DNA from: Silene latifolia
Lineage: Eukaryota; Streptophyta; Magnoliopsida; Caryophyllales; Caryophyllaceae
Assembly (NCBI RefSeq): GCF_048544455.1
Contig: NC_133538.1
Coordinates: forward strand, 19,185,969-19,249,968
Length of the DNA: 64,000 nt
Direction of reading: 5' to 3'
Shown in pieces: positions 22,556 to 33,960 of the stretch (its first letter is position 1; every line of letters starts with the position of its first letter). The notes under the pieces are model-generated. The model did no database searches. It saw only the letters and a list, made by a program, of their open reading frames with translations, and was not told where the DNA came from. Made by a program: the position numbers and the translations under genes.

Positions 22556-23577
22556 ATGGAAACATGTCAGGTAATTCTGGACCCTGAGTACCCTGACAGG
22601 TATGTTTTTGTAGGATCTGACGCCCCAGATAGTGTCAGGCCCGAAATGGTAAAGTTTCTTAAAAATAAATCATCTTGGTTTGCTTGGTCACATTTTGATA
22701 TGACTGGAATTAGTGCTGATATAATTACACATAAACTCAATGTTGACCTATCTTTTAAGCCTGTACAACAGACGAAAACTTGCAGCTGAAAGAAATGCCA
22801 TAATTAATGCGGAAGTGGAAAAACTCTTGGATATGGGAATGATCAGGGAAGTAATGTACCCTGAATGGCTGGCTAACGTGGTTGTTGTGCAGAAAAAGAA
22901 TGGAAAGTGGAGAGTCTGTGTAGACTACACTGACCCGAACAAAGCTTGTCCCAAAGATCCATTTCCTTTACCCCATATTGATGCCATGGTAGACTCCACA
23001 TCAGGCCATGAGATGCTGACATTCATGGATGCTTCCAGTGGATTCAATCAAATAAATATGCACCCTACTAACCAGGAAAGTACTGCATTCATTACAGACC
23101 GAGGCATATATTGTTACACTGCCATGCCTTTCGGCCTGAAGAATGCAGGGACAACGTACCAGCGCCTGGTCAACATGATGTTTAAAGACCAAATAGGTGA
23201 TATCATGGAGGTGTACATAGACGACATGGTGGTATAATCCAAAAATGCAAAAGACCATGTGAAGCATCTAGAAATAGCATTCAAAATATTGGAGAAATAC
23301 AACATGAAGCTCAACCCTGCAAAATGCCACTTCGGAGTTTCTGCAGGAAAATTTCTTGGATACATGGTCATAAAGAGAGGCATAAAAGCCAGCCCTGAAC
23401 AGATAAAAGCTATCCTGGAACTACAGTCACCCAAATCTGTCAAGGATATCCAAAAATCTATGGTCGGGTAGCTGCCCTGAACCGTTTCATATCAAGATCC
23501 TCTGAGAGGTGCAAAGCATTTTACAACCTCCTCAGAAAGAATAAATAATTCCAATGGACGGAAGAACATGAGACAAC
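22556..23577 (+). pseudogene. Reverse transcriptase of element A
   Basis: Landmarks: [22 protein letters not shown], then a frameshift near 22775, VVVVQKKNGKWRVCVDYTD, NKACPKDPFPLPHIDAMV, TAMPFGLKNAGTTYQRLV and the catalytic YIDDM at 23214-23228. A TAA follows two codons later (23235-23237), then GVSAGKFLGYMVIKRGI and a stop at about 23469. The frame then continues to FQWTEEHE, where the sequence jumps straight to the pre-integrase region. Confidence 0.86.
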
Positions 23578-23578
23578 C

Positions 23579-24992
23579 TCCTTATTTGATATAGATCCAA
23601 TACCAAGAGACTTGAACACCCAGGTAGATGCTTTGGCCAGCCTAGGTTCAAATTTTACCCCTACAGTTTTCGATAAAATACCAATTGTTCATTTATTAGA
23701 GCCGGCCATCAGTAAGCCTGAACAAGTCAACCCTATCACACAGGATAGTAATTCTTGGACCAAACCCTATTATGATTGGTTTCTCCGAGGAATATTACCT
23801 CAGGGAAGACACGAAGCAAGGGCTCTTAAAATTAGAGCTTCAACTTATGCTATTATCAATAACACTCTATTCAAGAGATCGTAGGCTAGACCATACCTGA
23901 GATGCTTGGAGCCTGACGAAGCCAAACTAGTACTTCAAGAAATACATGATGGACACTGTGGTAACCACAAAGGAGGAAAGAGCCTGGCAAGTAAAGTTCT
24001 CAGGACAGGCTACTACTGGCCTACACTGAGGGCTGACTGCCTGGAATATTCATCAAAATACGAAGCCTGCCAAGTCCATGCACCAAACATACATCAGCCA
24101 TCCGAGCTCCTTCATTCAATTTCCGCACCCTGGCCATTCATAAAGTGGGGCATGGATATTGTGGGAAAACTGCCCGTAGCTCCAGGACAAAAAGTATTCC
24201 TGTTGGCTATGACCGATTACTTCTCCAGATGAATTGAGGCTGCTCTTTCAGGCAAGTAACTGAAAAGGAAGTAATATCCTTCATCAGGACAAACATCATT
24301 TGCAGATATGGAATCCCATCAGAAATAGTATGTGATAATGGAACCCAATTTGTGGGGGAAAAAGACCCAAGCATTTTGCCAAGAATGGAATATCAACCTG
24401 GTAACGTCAACTCCTGGATACCCAAAAGCTAATGGCCAGGCCGAATCCAGCAACAAGGTAGTCATAAGCTGTCTAAAAAAGAAGCTAAAAAGAAGACGAG
24501 GCAGATGGGCTGAAGAACTTCCATTAGTACTATGGGCAGATAGGACAACTCCAAAGACATCAAGAGGCCAAACACCTTATTCCTTGGTGTACGGCTGTGA
24601 AGCTGTCATTCGTGCAGAAGTACGGGTGCCAACATCAAGGTACAGCCTGAACAATGTAGAAACAAACAGAGACCTGATGCAAGATAGCCTGGTTTTAACA
24701 GAAGAGCTAAGAGATGCTGCCAAAATCAGGATAGCATCATACCAACAAGCAGTTGCCAGGACTTACAACAAAAATGTCAAAATCAGAGTCTTCAGAGAAG
24801 GAGACCTCGTCTTACGCAATGTTTTTCCAAATAAAAAAAAGAAAAATCAGCAGGCAAGCTGGCCCCCACATGGGAAGGCCCTTACTTAATTGATTCAATT
24901 GTTGGACATGGAGCATATAGGCTCCAAACACTAGAAGGAGAAATGATCCCAAGATCCTGGAATATAACTCATTTAAAAATATTCCATATGTA
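23579..24992 (+). pseudogene. Integrase of element A
   Basis: After the deletion the reading resumes IPRDLNTQVDALASLG. The zinc-binding N-domain is HDGHCGNHKGGK...YEACQVH (H-H-C-C), then [15 protein letters not shown] (first catalytic Asp), a disrupted stretch at 24230-24360 with the remnant of the DNGTQF box, and YPKANGQAESSNKVV (catalytic Glu region). The C-terminal part ends VGHGAYRLQTLEGEMIPRSWN and KIFHM at about 24990. Stops at 23882, 24230 and a frameshift near 24350 inactivate it. It would insert the element DNA into chromosomes. Confidence 0.84.
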
Positions 24993-25835
24993 AAGACCAG
25001 ATTAGGCTACAATCAGGTACAAACTCATATCATTACTCAACCTGACGTGATACCTGAAAAATTACGTGTTTTACATGCTCTGTATGCAACTCATATCTAT
25101 ATATTTAACTATCCCATTTTCTCTCACTTTTTGAATCTTGAACAATTATACATGATAGAAGGTTATATGCATAAATATTCAGGATTGAGGGCTACTCTAC
25201 TATATATCAAAATTCTGAAACAAAACTTTACACTTAACTGTGCCTGACGAGTTGGTAACCATCACCGGATACAGTAAATGTCAGGACCAATCATGCATGA
25301 AATAATTGCCTGACCTGACTAGGTTTACTGCCAATGTTTACAAACGGCTGGACGCAGCAAGACAGGTGCAAGGGTGTTATCTCATGACCATCAGTCTAAA
25401 AGCCCTCCTGACAGGCCAAATACCAAGCCCTCCAGTCAGGCAGGGGACATAAGCGCTCATGACAGGCCGGTTTTCCCACCTCTTCAACCATTATGGCAAA
25501 AAACCATACTTGGTTGAATTACTCCCGACAGTTCAAATAACAGGATAAATCAAAAATACTTTGCAGGTTAACCAAACAAAACTTTTGACAGCTCCAACAG
25601 GATTGGAAAAAGCAAAACTCACAGGCTCAAGCAAAGTCAAAAAACCAAAATCAGCCAAAAAAGGCCACCATGCCTATATTAATAAAGCCATTACCCCCTG
25701 GGGCAAAGGCACCAAAATATTCATAGAGGCCAGGGATAGTCTCCCCGACCTGAATAGAGACAGAAAAAGAAAATAAAATTGTTCGTCCAGGGACATCCCC
25801 CCTGGATGGGCCAAATACCAACTAAGAATATCAAA
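24993..25835. other. Spacer between pol and antisense gene (element A)
   Basis: No gene. It holds TATTCAGGATTGAGGGC at about 25177, shared with element B at about 47718, and several GCCCTCCTGACAGG-like motifs (25390-25470) that form a small repeat cluster in B. Conservation between two diverged elements suggests a functional untranslated region. Confidence 0.5.
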
Positions 25836-27928
25836 CTACTGCTTCTCCTTGGAAACAGTACCACTACTTCTACCCCTGGCCGGATCAGCATCAACATCTT
25901 GCTCCCCTGGAGAGTCCACCTCTTGTTCATTTCCCATGTTTTGCAGGTCAGGATACTTTGAAGCAGCAAAAACCATCTCAGCTTTAGGGTTCCATTTTTC
26001 CCTGGCCTCAACAGGCTCTGACATGGCAGCAACCTTCCCCTTAATATAGAAATAGAGGGAAGCATCATCAAGCTTGAACTTCAATTCATCCCTCTCATGG
26101 GTGAGCTCTTCATTCCTGTCCAAAGCTTCCTGCAATAACCGTTTACTCGAATCTGCCTCAGCCTTAGCAGCATCCTTCTCGGCCTGCACCCTCACCAAGT
26201 CAGCGGCTTTAGCAGCCAGGTCAGCCCGTGCAAAATCCAGTTCAGACTTCAGCCTATCATAATCCGATCTCATCAGATCGATCTTGGCTACCAAAGAAGT
26301 AGCCTGATAAGCATTATGGAGACAGGCCGCAGCACCCTGACCAAAAACAGAAAGAATGAATACGGATATTATACCCCAATAATAAAAATACCCAAACAAA
26401 ATGCACAAAATACATATAATAGTAAAAACAACGTACCTCCCTCACAGCAGCCATGGCGCCTGCCAAAAGGCTGACTGAATGATCCACTGAAGCAACCGCC
26501 TGAGTAGCAGTTTCAACAGGGTCAAGGGTGAGCATGACATCCGACTTAGAAGCAGTGTAATCCCTAATATTCACCTTGGCAGCCTCTATATTTTCCACCC
26601 TGGCTCTCACTTCCCTGACCGGGGCAGAAGTGTCAACATCTTCAATTTTTCTTTTCTGGGCTGCTGAACTTATTTCAGCAGGGACATCAGGTACAGTAGT
26701 GACCTTGAGAGCAGTAGGTTGTTCGGCTAAATCGATAACGGGCTCAGCATCTCCGCTTCCCTGGGAGCCTTCCTCCTTAATCTTAGCCAACCTGGCTGAA
26801 AGGTCAGCCATACCAAGCCTGGCAAAGCGAGTAGATGAACTGGTGGCTACAACACGAAACACTATATTAGCAATATAAACTAAACATCACCAGGAAGCCA
26901 GAGTAAGAAGAAAAAAGAAGTAAAGATAGACTTACTGCCTGAGGTAGTGGCACTAACAGCCCTTGAAGGATTAGCCACCCTGGCAGTACCATCAGCCTTC
27001 AGACAACGAGGAAGATGGTCAGCCCCACAACAGAGAGGCCAAGACCTCTCCAAAGGAGGAATAGCAAGGAAAGCAGAAATATTGGCGGTAGGATACTCAG
27101 TTTCAGTAATCCAATCATCGACTACACACATAAAAGGTATGATTCGATATGAATTTTATTTTATTTTTTTACTAACGAGTAAAACATACAGGGTAAAAGA
27201 AAAGCTAAAAAACTCACCAGCAACGCAAGCTTCATAATTTAAATACGCAAGATCAGGACCCATAGAATTGGTCCTGACAAATATGTACCCAGCAGCCTAA
27301 TTCTTATCATGGCCGCTATCCAGATTGCTCAGAAGAGGAGTAGTAGAAGCCCTGACCTTTAAACTTATACGGCCAGGGCTATTGGTTTTGACAGCATAAC
27401 AAGCTCTCAGATCATCAAGGGAAAACGAGATATTGTGTTTTTTACAGAGGTACTCAACGGAACAGACAACCTTCCATACCATAGGCATCAACTCATAAGA
27501 TGGAACACCAATCTCCTTAATAACCTCAACTATAAGAGGGGAAAAAGGAAGCTTACAACCTACCCTGAAAGCCCAGTCGTGAATACAGAACCAACCAGGA
27601 CACGCCCAGTCAACCCTGATAAGAGAATTCTCAGGGATCCAGACTTCAACATCAGCAGGGATGATCCCCTTATTTTTCAACACCTTTTCAAACTCGGGCT
27701 TCAAGCGGTTTTCAAGAGACTGATCCTCATTTAAAGCCTTCGTAGGCTTGAACTGGAAATCACCATGGAAATTGAGATCATTTCCAATGGAGAATCACTC
27801 GACTTATTGATTGTGGAAGGTTGAGCCGCAGAAGAAAGAGGCAAATTCTCAGAAGAAGTTTCTTCGGGATTATGGGAAGGAGGGGTTCCAGGAGTCGCTG
27901 TCCTGGTAGACTTCTTTTTTGCGGCCAT
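25836..27928 (-). CDS. Antisense spliced gene of element A (PF04195-like plus coiled coil)
   Basis: Reads leftward from MAAKKKSTRTATPG at 27928. Exons: 27928-27218 (with a frame break near 27720), 27121-26936, 26846-26437, 26336-25836, separated by introns with GT..AG borders. Exon 1 holds VWIPENSLIRVDWACPGWFC and LPFSPLIVEVIKEIGVPSYELMP, which I recognise as the plant 'putative gypsy-type transposon' domain (Pfam PF04195 type). Exon 3 has an acidic region and KRKIED; exon 4 is a long heptad-type coiled coil (ADLAAKAADLVRVQAEKDA). Extra antisense ORFs between pol and the 3' LTR are known in Tat-lineage elements; their role is unknown. Element B carries a diverged copy. Confidence 0.75.
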
Positions 27929-28068
27929 TATTGAAAGATTATGAAGATTAATTGAAGATTAAGGAACTGGAAATTAAGGAAAATTAGAGAAGAAGGTTAT
28001 TAAGAGAGAAAAAAGAAAGAAATAAGGGAGATTATTCTAATGGAGTTTAACTTAATGAAGTGAATGGG

Positions 28069-28076
28069 TATTTATA
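28069..28076 (-). promoter_or_regulatory. TATA box of the antisense gene (element A)
   Basis: TATAAATA on the minus strand, about 141 bp upstream of the antisense ATG. The same octamer lies 108 bp upstream of the antisense ATG in element B, supporting a dedicated promoter. Confidence 0.6.
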
Positions 28077-28282
28077 GTAGATTAAATTAGGGTTTCAACC
28101 GCAAGTGGAAGGATAATCATTGAAGAGGTTGCAGCAGAATTTACACGCGTCATAAACTGAAGGAGGTAGCCGTTATAGAAACTGATTAGGCATAATTCAA
28201 CCGTTGGGTAACTTTCCAGAAATTAAAGTTATCTCCTCATTTCTTATCCTGACACATTGAAAATAAGGAGATAAGGGGCAAT

Positions 28283-28920
28283 TGTTAGGCCTGAAAATCC
28301 GCAGACATCCCTGATCAGTACCTCACCTTAACCTGACTATCAGGGTGCCAAGACGTCAGGCTATCAGGACACATGAAGACAGGCACCAGGCCATGGAGAG
28401 GACAACGGTCAAAATATCATGACGATATCAGACTAGGAACTAATATTATAAGAGGAATATACGCACAGCATTGAATAGGAAGATCTCGCAATTAATACAG
28501 CAATTAAGGGCGTGATATTTGGAATTATTGCGGGTAATTAAGGAAAATATTCCTCATTAATGCCAGGATCAAAGCAGCCGTTCAACAAGAGCTTATATAA
28601 GGAACCTTTGGAAATCATTTGAGGACACAACAAGAGAAGATAGCATACAACATATTTTCATATCATTTTTAGATAATCACACCCATTTGTGCAAAATATA
28701 ATACAATAGTGAAATCCTCTCCTGGCTTGGTGCCCGTGATTTTTTCCCATTTAAGGGTTTTCCACGTACAAAATCCTTTGTTTTATTAGTTTTATTACAA
28801 TTATATTTGCAGCATTATATTTCACCTTGACGACCTGACATATAGACCAACTAGAGCTAGTTAACCCTACTTAAATCAACTCTGATCTGATCTTGCCTTG
28901 CGCAAAATCCACACGAAACA
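28283..28920 (+). repeat. 3' LTR of element A
   Basis: 638 bp, same length as the 5' LTR, with TATATAA at 28594-28600. Preceded by a purine-rich tract. Differences from the 5' LTR are scattered and mostly C/T or G/A, as expected from methyl-cytosine decay. Confidence 0.93.
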
Positions 28921-30093
28921 GCACCCAAACAAAAGTTATTATTATCACATCTCTTTTGGTGAAGGACTACAATGGTGCGTGTGATGTTCATAATCTAAAT
29001 TTTTTAAAGGTTTATATTATTCATTACTACAAGGTGATTCTTATTCCTTAAATAACTGGTTATAAAAGTATCTCAACATCATCCTCAAGAAGTCTTTATG
29101 TTAATCTTGATGTCCCAGAAGTCAATGCCCTTAAGGAAACCTGCAGGTATATCTTTACATTATTGAATTTCTAAAAAGTGAATGGCCTTTTATGGAATAT
29201 GCTTTCTGAGGAAGTTTTATATTGAAATTATGTATGCCTTCTAATCATATTGTTGGGAATGTAGGATTTGGTTTGCTACTGCATTGCAGAAGTGAGAGAT
29301 ATTATTTCCAAAAGACCGTGGCATTACCCATCATGTATTAAATGTACAACCAGGTCACAGTATAAAAATTCCAAGTTTTATTGCAACAACTGTGAAAAAA
29401 TAATGGAGACTCAAATTATTAGGTATCCTCTTGCGTTCAATATTTATATTTTTAGTACTATAATATATTTGTGTACTTAAACATTTTCCACACTACTGAC
29501 AGATATAGAATTGAGTTACAAGTACAAGACTCGGACTGTACTGCAACTTTTGTCATATTTGACAAGGATGCCAAAAGGTTAATTGGCCAGGATGCTGCTA
29601 CTCTTAGCGACGCACAACAATTAGAGGTATTAGTAATGCTCCATCTATTGCTTTTAGTTCCTACTATCCACATAGCCAAATTGTTGTCTTATAGTTGTGT
29701 TTCAATTTATAGGAGGAGGATGATGAAGATTACATCCCATTGCCAACTTTGATGAAAAACACATTTATTGGAAAACAATTTCAATTCAAAATTAAAGTTG
29801 TCAAAACAAATCATGGCAATCTAGGCGACAATAGTTTCAACGTCATCAGTATTTTAGATGAAGCTACATTCGAGGTATGTTTTATCACTTTTGTTGATTG
29901 TTGTGAGGTCTTATTTATGTTCCTACTTCAACTTATGACTACGCTAATTTGTAAACAGGGCGCAAACTTAACAGCTAAATCAACAATTGCTGGGAAACGT
30001 TCCCATTCAGTAATTGATCTTGAAGCCTCAAACACACAAAAAGAAGTAAAAACCACAAAGAGGCGCAACTTAACAATGAAACAGAATAAATAG

Positions 30094-31015
30094 GTAAATA
30101 TTCATTATTACTATACCATTATCGTAATTGTTGGTCATAACCAATTATATACCTAATGATCATTGTGTTTTGCAGATTTCACAGGTGATCTAAGGTGATT
30201 TAGGTGGCTACTGAAGGAGTAAAGATTACTTAACAATTCCGAAGGAAAGAAGAATAGCTTAGTTAATTGAATTAGATTTGTTTTTTCCACTACAACATAA
30301 TAATAGTATAGCTTTAGCTTATGACTATATTTTTATTAATGTATTGATAGATTACTATGGTTTTTGTTTTCTTTCTTTTTTTTAGTGTCTGCAGAAATAG
30401 ATTACTACACTTATTAGTATTATTAACTTTATCATTATCATTATAATTATTTTTATTATGATTATTCTTTTATCATTGATAATGGTTTTGCAATCTACTT
30501 TCATTCAATATCCTATATCTTATGTGCTGCATAATCAGTTTCACAAAATACTCACGTATTAAGTACATCATCAAGATTCGCGGTAAAATTATATTAAAAG
30601 AAGTTACAGAATACAATGTGCAAAAAGAAAAAAATAAACGTTATCAATTAACATACCTGTAAACAATACTTGGAATCACGATGTGTTTTAACCCTACACA
30701 AGGAAGATAAAACCTGCACCAGGACGATACAGAAAATTATAACATGTAGACATACCAAATGATAAAATTAGAACTAGAATATAATTATTAAAGATAAAAC
30801 TTCTCATAATGCAGACAATCAGGAATGCTGTTGTACAGTTTGATTACTAAAAATCTACTCCCAGTCAATATCCCTACTATGATTAGTAAATATATATAAT
30901 ATATAATTAAACCGAACAAACTACAGACATCCAACATCAATAAGAAACATAAACGGTTTCAGAAATACCAAAGTAACTTGCACCCCAGTAACACGCACTT
31001 AAAAAAAAAAAAGCA
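30094..31015. other. Intergenic AT-rich sequence between RPA-like and RepHel genes
   Basis: No gene. The segment 30855-31010 (ATATCCCTACTATGATTAG, AAACGGTTTCAGAAATA, AACTTGCACCCCAG) reappears at 31223-31525, showing that the duplicated unit of the RepHel first exon includes its upstream region. Confidence 0.6.
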
Positions 31016-31938
31016 ATGTCTACAGAAAAATCAGAAGCATCCAGAGGAAAGAGAAAAATTGATATGGAGGACAGCTCGGAAAGTACACAACAACGTAGAA
31101 CAAAAAGAGGAGCGCAGCAGCAGGAAGACCCCCTGGTAGATCATAGCCAACTTCCCTGCACAGGTTCACTTCTTTTTAACCTCAAAAATTGCACATATTC
31201 TTCATGAAAAGACAATTATACTCCCGCTCAATATCCCTACTATGATTAGTAAATATATAATTAAACCATGATTTAAAATAAAAATACACGCAGTTTAAAG
31301 ATCAATATCCCTACTATGGTTAGTAAATATATAATATATAATTAAACCTAACAAACTACGGACATCCAACTTCAATATAAAACATAAACGGTTTCAGAAA
31401 TACTACTCCTTCTACGCTTCAACTAACAAGCAAAAGCATCCAATATATATACACCCATAAACTTTGTAACCTCCTAAACAATAACCAAAGTAACTTGCAC
31501 CCCAGCAATACGAACTTTAAAAAAAATACAATGTCGACAGAAAAATCAGAATCATCCAGAGGAAAGAGGAAAAGTGATATGGAGGACAGCACGAAAAGTA
31601 CGCAACTATGTAAAACAAAAAGTAGAACGCAGCAGCAGGAAGACCCCCTGATAGCTAATAGCCAGCTTCCCTGCACAGGTTCACTTCTTTTTAACCGCGA
31701 AAACAATACTTTGTCTGAATGACCTATAATACCATTTGTTACAGTTTTTTTTTCAGAGCTTTACGTTTTTAAAATAATACTAACGATAATATGTCTACAC
31801 AACATTCAGAAGTTTCCGGAAGAAAGAGGAAAAGGGTTATGGGGGTTAGCACGACAGGTACTCAGCTACGGAGAACAAAAAAAAGAACGCAGCTCGGGGA
31901 TGATCCCATGATAGTTGATAGCCAAATTCGCTACACAG
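31016..31938 (+). repeat. Three tandem copies of RepHel exon 1
   Basis: Three 148-bp exon-like units, each starting ATG and ending ACAG followed by GT: 31016-31163, 31531-31678 and 31791-31938. They encode MSTEKSEASRGKRK, MSTEKSESSRGKRK and MSTQHSEVSGRKRK followed by QLRRTK-type basic stretches. Copies 1 and 2 are close and share the upstream region (period 515 bp); copy 3 is more diverged and nearest the downstream exon. Each could splice to the acceptor at 32081 in the same phase. Confidence 0.8.
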
Positions 31939-32763
31939 GTTTACACTATTTTAACCCACAAAAAATGCACATATTCATCATAAAAAGAAGAACTCACCTG
32001 ACCAATAACGCCATTTATTATACAGTTTGTTTTCTCAGACATTCACACTTTCTTAATAAACTAACAATAATTTGTTTACAGACTTAGGTAGCACAAGTTC
32101 AGGGAGAAAATATCTCTACCTAGGCGACCCAGAATACAAATGTCCTAAGTGTGAAGCGATTATGTGGTTTGAAGAGAGGATAAAGAAGACAAGTACAAAA
32201 AAATCAACAAGATTCAATATGTGTTGCAGGGATGGCAACATTTGTTTAGTAAAGATGAAACCCCCACCTGACTTCTTATATAGACTCATGACAACTAACG
32301 AATCAGAGGCCATAATGTTTAGGCAAAACATTCGAATCTACAACTCCTGTTACTCCTTCACTTCCATGGGTGCAAAAATAGACAAATCTGTAAATAAGGG
32401 ACCAGGACCATATGTTTTCAGGATAAGTGGGCAAGTTCTTCATCGTATAGGTTCACTACTACCCGTAGGAGGGGAGCCGCCAGCATACTCACAACTATAT
32501 GTTTACGATACAGCAAGTGAAATACTGATACGGGAGAGAACAGTCGGAAAGGAAGAGGGCAGTCCGAAGTTAGACCAAGGTATAATGTTACAGCTCAAGG
32601 ACATGCTTGACGAGGTAAATCCTCTAACTCAAGCATTTAGGATGGCGCAAGAGAGAATAAAGGAGCACAATGACGTCCAACTATCCATTATATTATTAGG
32701 TTCACGGAATAAGAAAGACAAGGTATATAACACCCCGACAGCCTCTGAGATAGCCGCACTAAT

Positions 32764-33720
32764 TGTAACATTCCGTTTGATGTTATGGGTATTTTGATAT
32801 TGGATTGGCTCTGGATGATATATTACGGGGCTAGTTGGTAGTGTATGGAGTTAGTGTTGAGAGAGATATAATGGAGTTGATACGATATCGTGAGCCATGT
32901 TGTGGAGGTAGGAATAGTTAGTGGAGTTGGTGTTACGAGTTCATGTTTGGGTTGGAGTTTTGTTCAGAGTTCTTAGTCACGTTGTTGTGTCTTGATCGAG
33001 TTAGTATGGTGTTTTTGCTACGAGTTTTATGGTATAGGTTAGGTGGTGTGCCGAATGAGTTGAGGTATGAGAAATGTTTAAGTAAGAGAGTCTTGGATAT
33101 ATGCATGGCGAGTGTTTATATTATAGGTGGTTATCTTTGACATGCGGTGGTGATGAGGATAATGAGATGATATAGCTAAGGATTTAGTATTAGTGAGTTA
33201 CGAGGACATAACATTTGTCTTAAGAGGAGTAGGATGCGATAAAAGAGAGTTTCATGGTGGTGCATGTGGTAATATAATTGGAAGTAGAGTGTTAGCATAG
33301 CGTAAAGGAGGGATTTGTTTTGTGGATGATACTTATAAAAGGCCATGGCCGTGCTTGTAGTAGTGTGATGCTTCAGAGTGTGAGAATATTTTATATAGTG
33401 TTGACAGTTGGAGGATGATGTTATGAGTCTGAGTAAACTTCGAGGACGAAGTTCCTTTTAAGGGTGGTAGAATGTAACATTCCGTTTGATGTTATGGGTA
33501 TTTTGATATTGGATTGGCTCTGGATGATATATTATGGAGCTAGTTGGTAGTGTATGGAGTTAGTGTTGAGAGAGATATAATGGAGTTGATACGATATCGT
33601 GAGCCATGTTGTGGAGGTAGGAATAGTTAGTGGAGTTGGTGTTACGAGTTCATGTTTGGGCTGGAGTTTTGTTCAGAGTTCTTAGTCACGTTGTTGTGTC
33701 TTGATCGAGTTAGTATGTTT
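32764..33720 (+). repeat. Direct repeat of about 245 bp within the Tekay-like insertion
   Basis: 32764-33010 and 33473-33718 are nearly identical (for example ATTACGGGGCTAG versus ATTATGGAGCTAG). The first copy continues about 460 bp to the PPT-like tract, the second diverges after TTAGTATG. ORFs here are chance. Confidence 0.85.
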
Positions 33721-33879
33721 GTTTTTGAGTATGGGTTGAACTTCGGGGACGAATTTCTTTTTAAGGAGGGAAGACTGTAATACTCCGTATTTATGAGTCT
33801 CTGGGTACTCTCTCGAGTAGGCCTTACTCTGTCGAGTAAGGGTGAGTTGCAGTTTAAAATAGTTTCTGACCTGTTGGGT

Positions 33880-33960
33880 ACTCGATCGAGTAACGTGGGT
33901 ACTCAATCGAGTAAGGGGGCACTCGATCGAGTACCTTAGCTACTCGATCGAGTAGCCGGT
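33880..33960. repeat. Palindromic TACTCGATCGAGTA cluster in LTR
   Basis: At least three near-copies of the 14-bp palindrome TACTCGATCGAGTA between 33880 and 33960, plus partial ones from 33808. Perfect dyads of this kind in an LTR could be transcription factor sites or recombination points. Confidence 0.6.

Larger units (their letters stand above)
14419..28920 (+). mobile_element. Ty3/Gypsy (Tat-like) element A
   Basis: Two 638-bp LTRs (14419-15056 and 28283-28920), both TGTTAGGCCTG...CACGAAACA, a PBS right after the first and a purine-rich tract (AAGGAGATAAGGGGCA) before the second. Gene order is gag, protease, RT, integrase, then an antisense gene. The LTRs differ at roughly 25-30 positions, mainly transitions, so the insertion is not recent. 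Flanking bases GAACT (14414-14418) and GCACC (28921-28925) are probably a decayed duplication, because dropping one copy restores the RPA reading frame. The gag is split by a LINE and the RNase H region is missing. Confidence 0.9.
13823..30093 (+). pseudogene. RPA70-like ssDNA-binding protein gene (Helitron type), disrupted
   Basis: Exons by splice sites and frame: 13823-14099, 14183-14252, 14337-14418 continuing at 28926-29009, a degenerate one around 29060-29146, 29265-29422, 29503-29626, 29713-29874, 29959-30093. Readable features: OB-fold start GNYIYAFIPSF, YRIVGDNKLMIKF, DLIGVVKREHV, ERVRVTLWDQC, a zinc ribbon with CIKC and CNNC in the exon at 29265, then YRIELQVQDSDCTATFVIFDKDA (C-terminal OB fold) and a basic tail. 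This is the layout of plant RPA1-like proteins that bind single-stranded DNA. Defects: an in-frame TGA at 13865-13867, the 14.5-kb element A in exon 3, and a frame problem near 29060. The 5' exon is not visible. The 3' part from 29265 is open. Confidence 0.8.
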
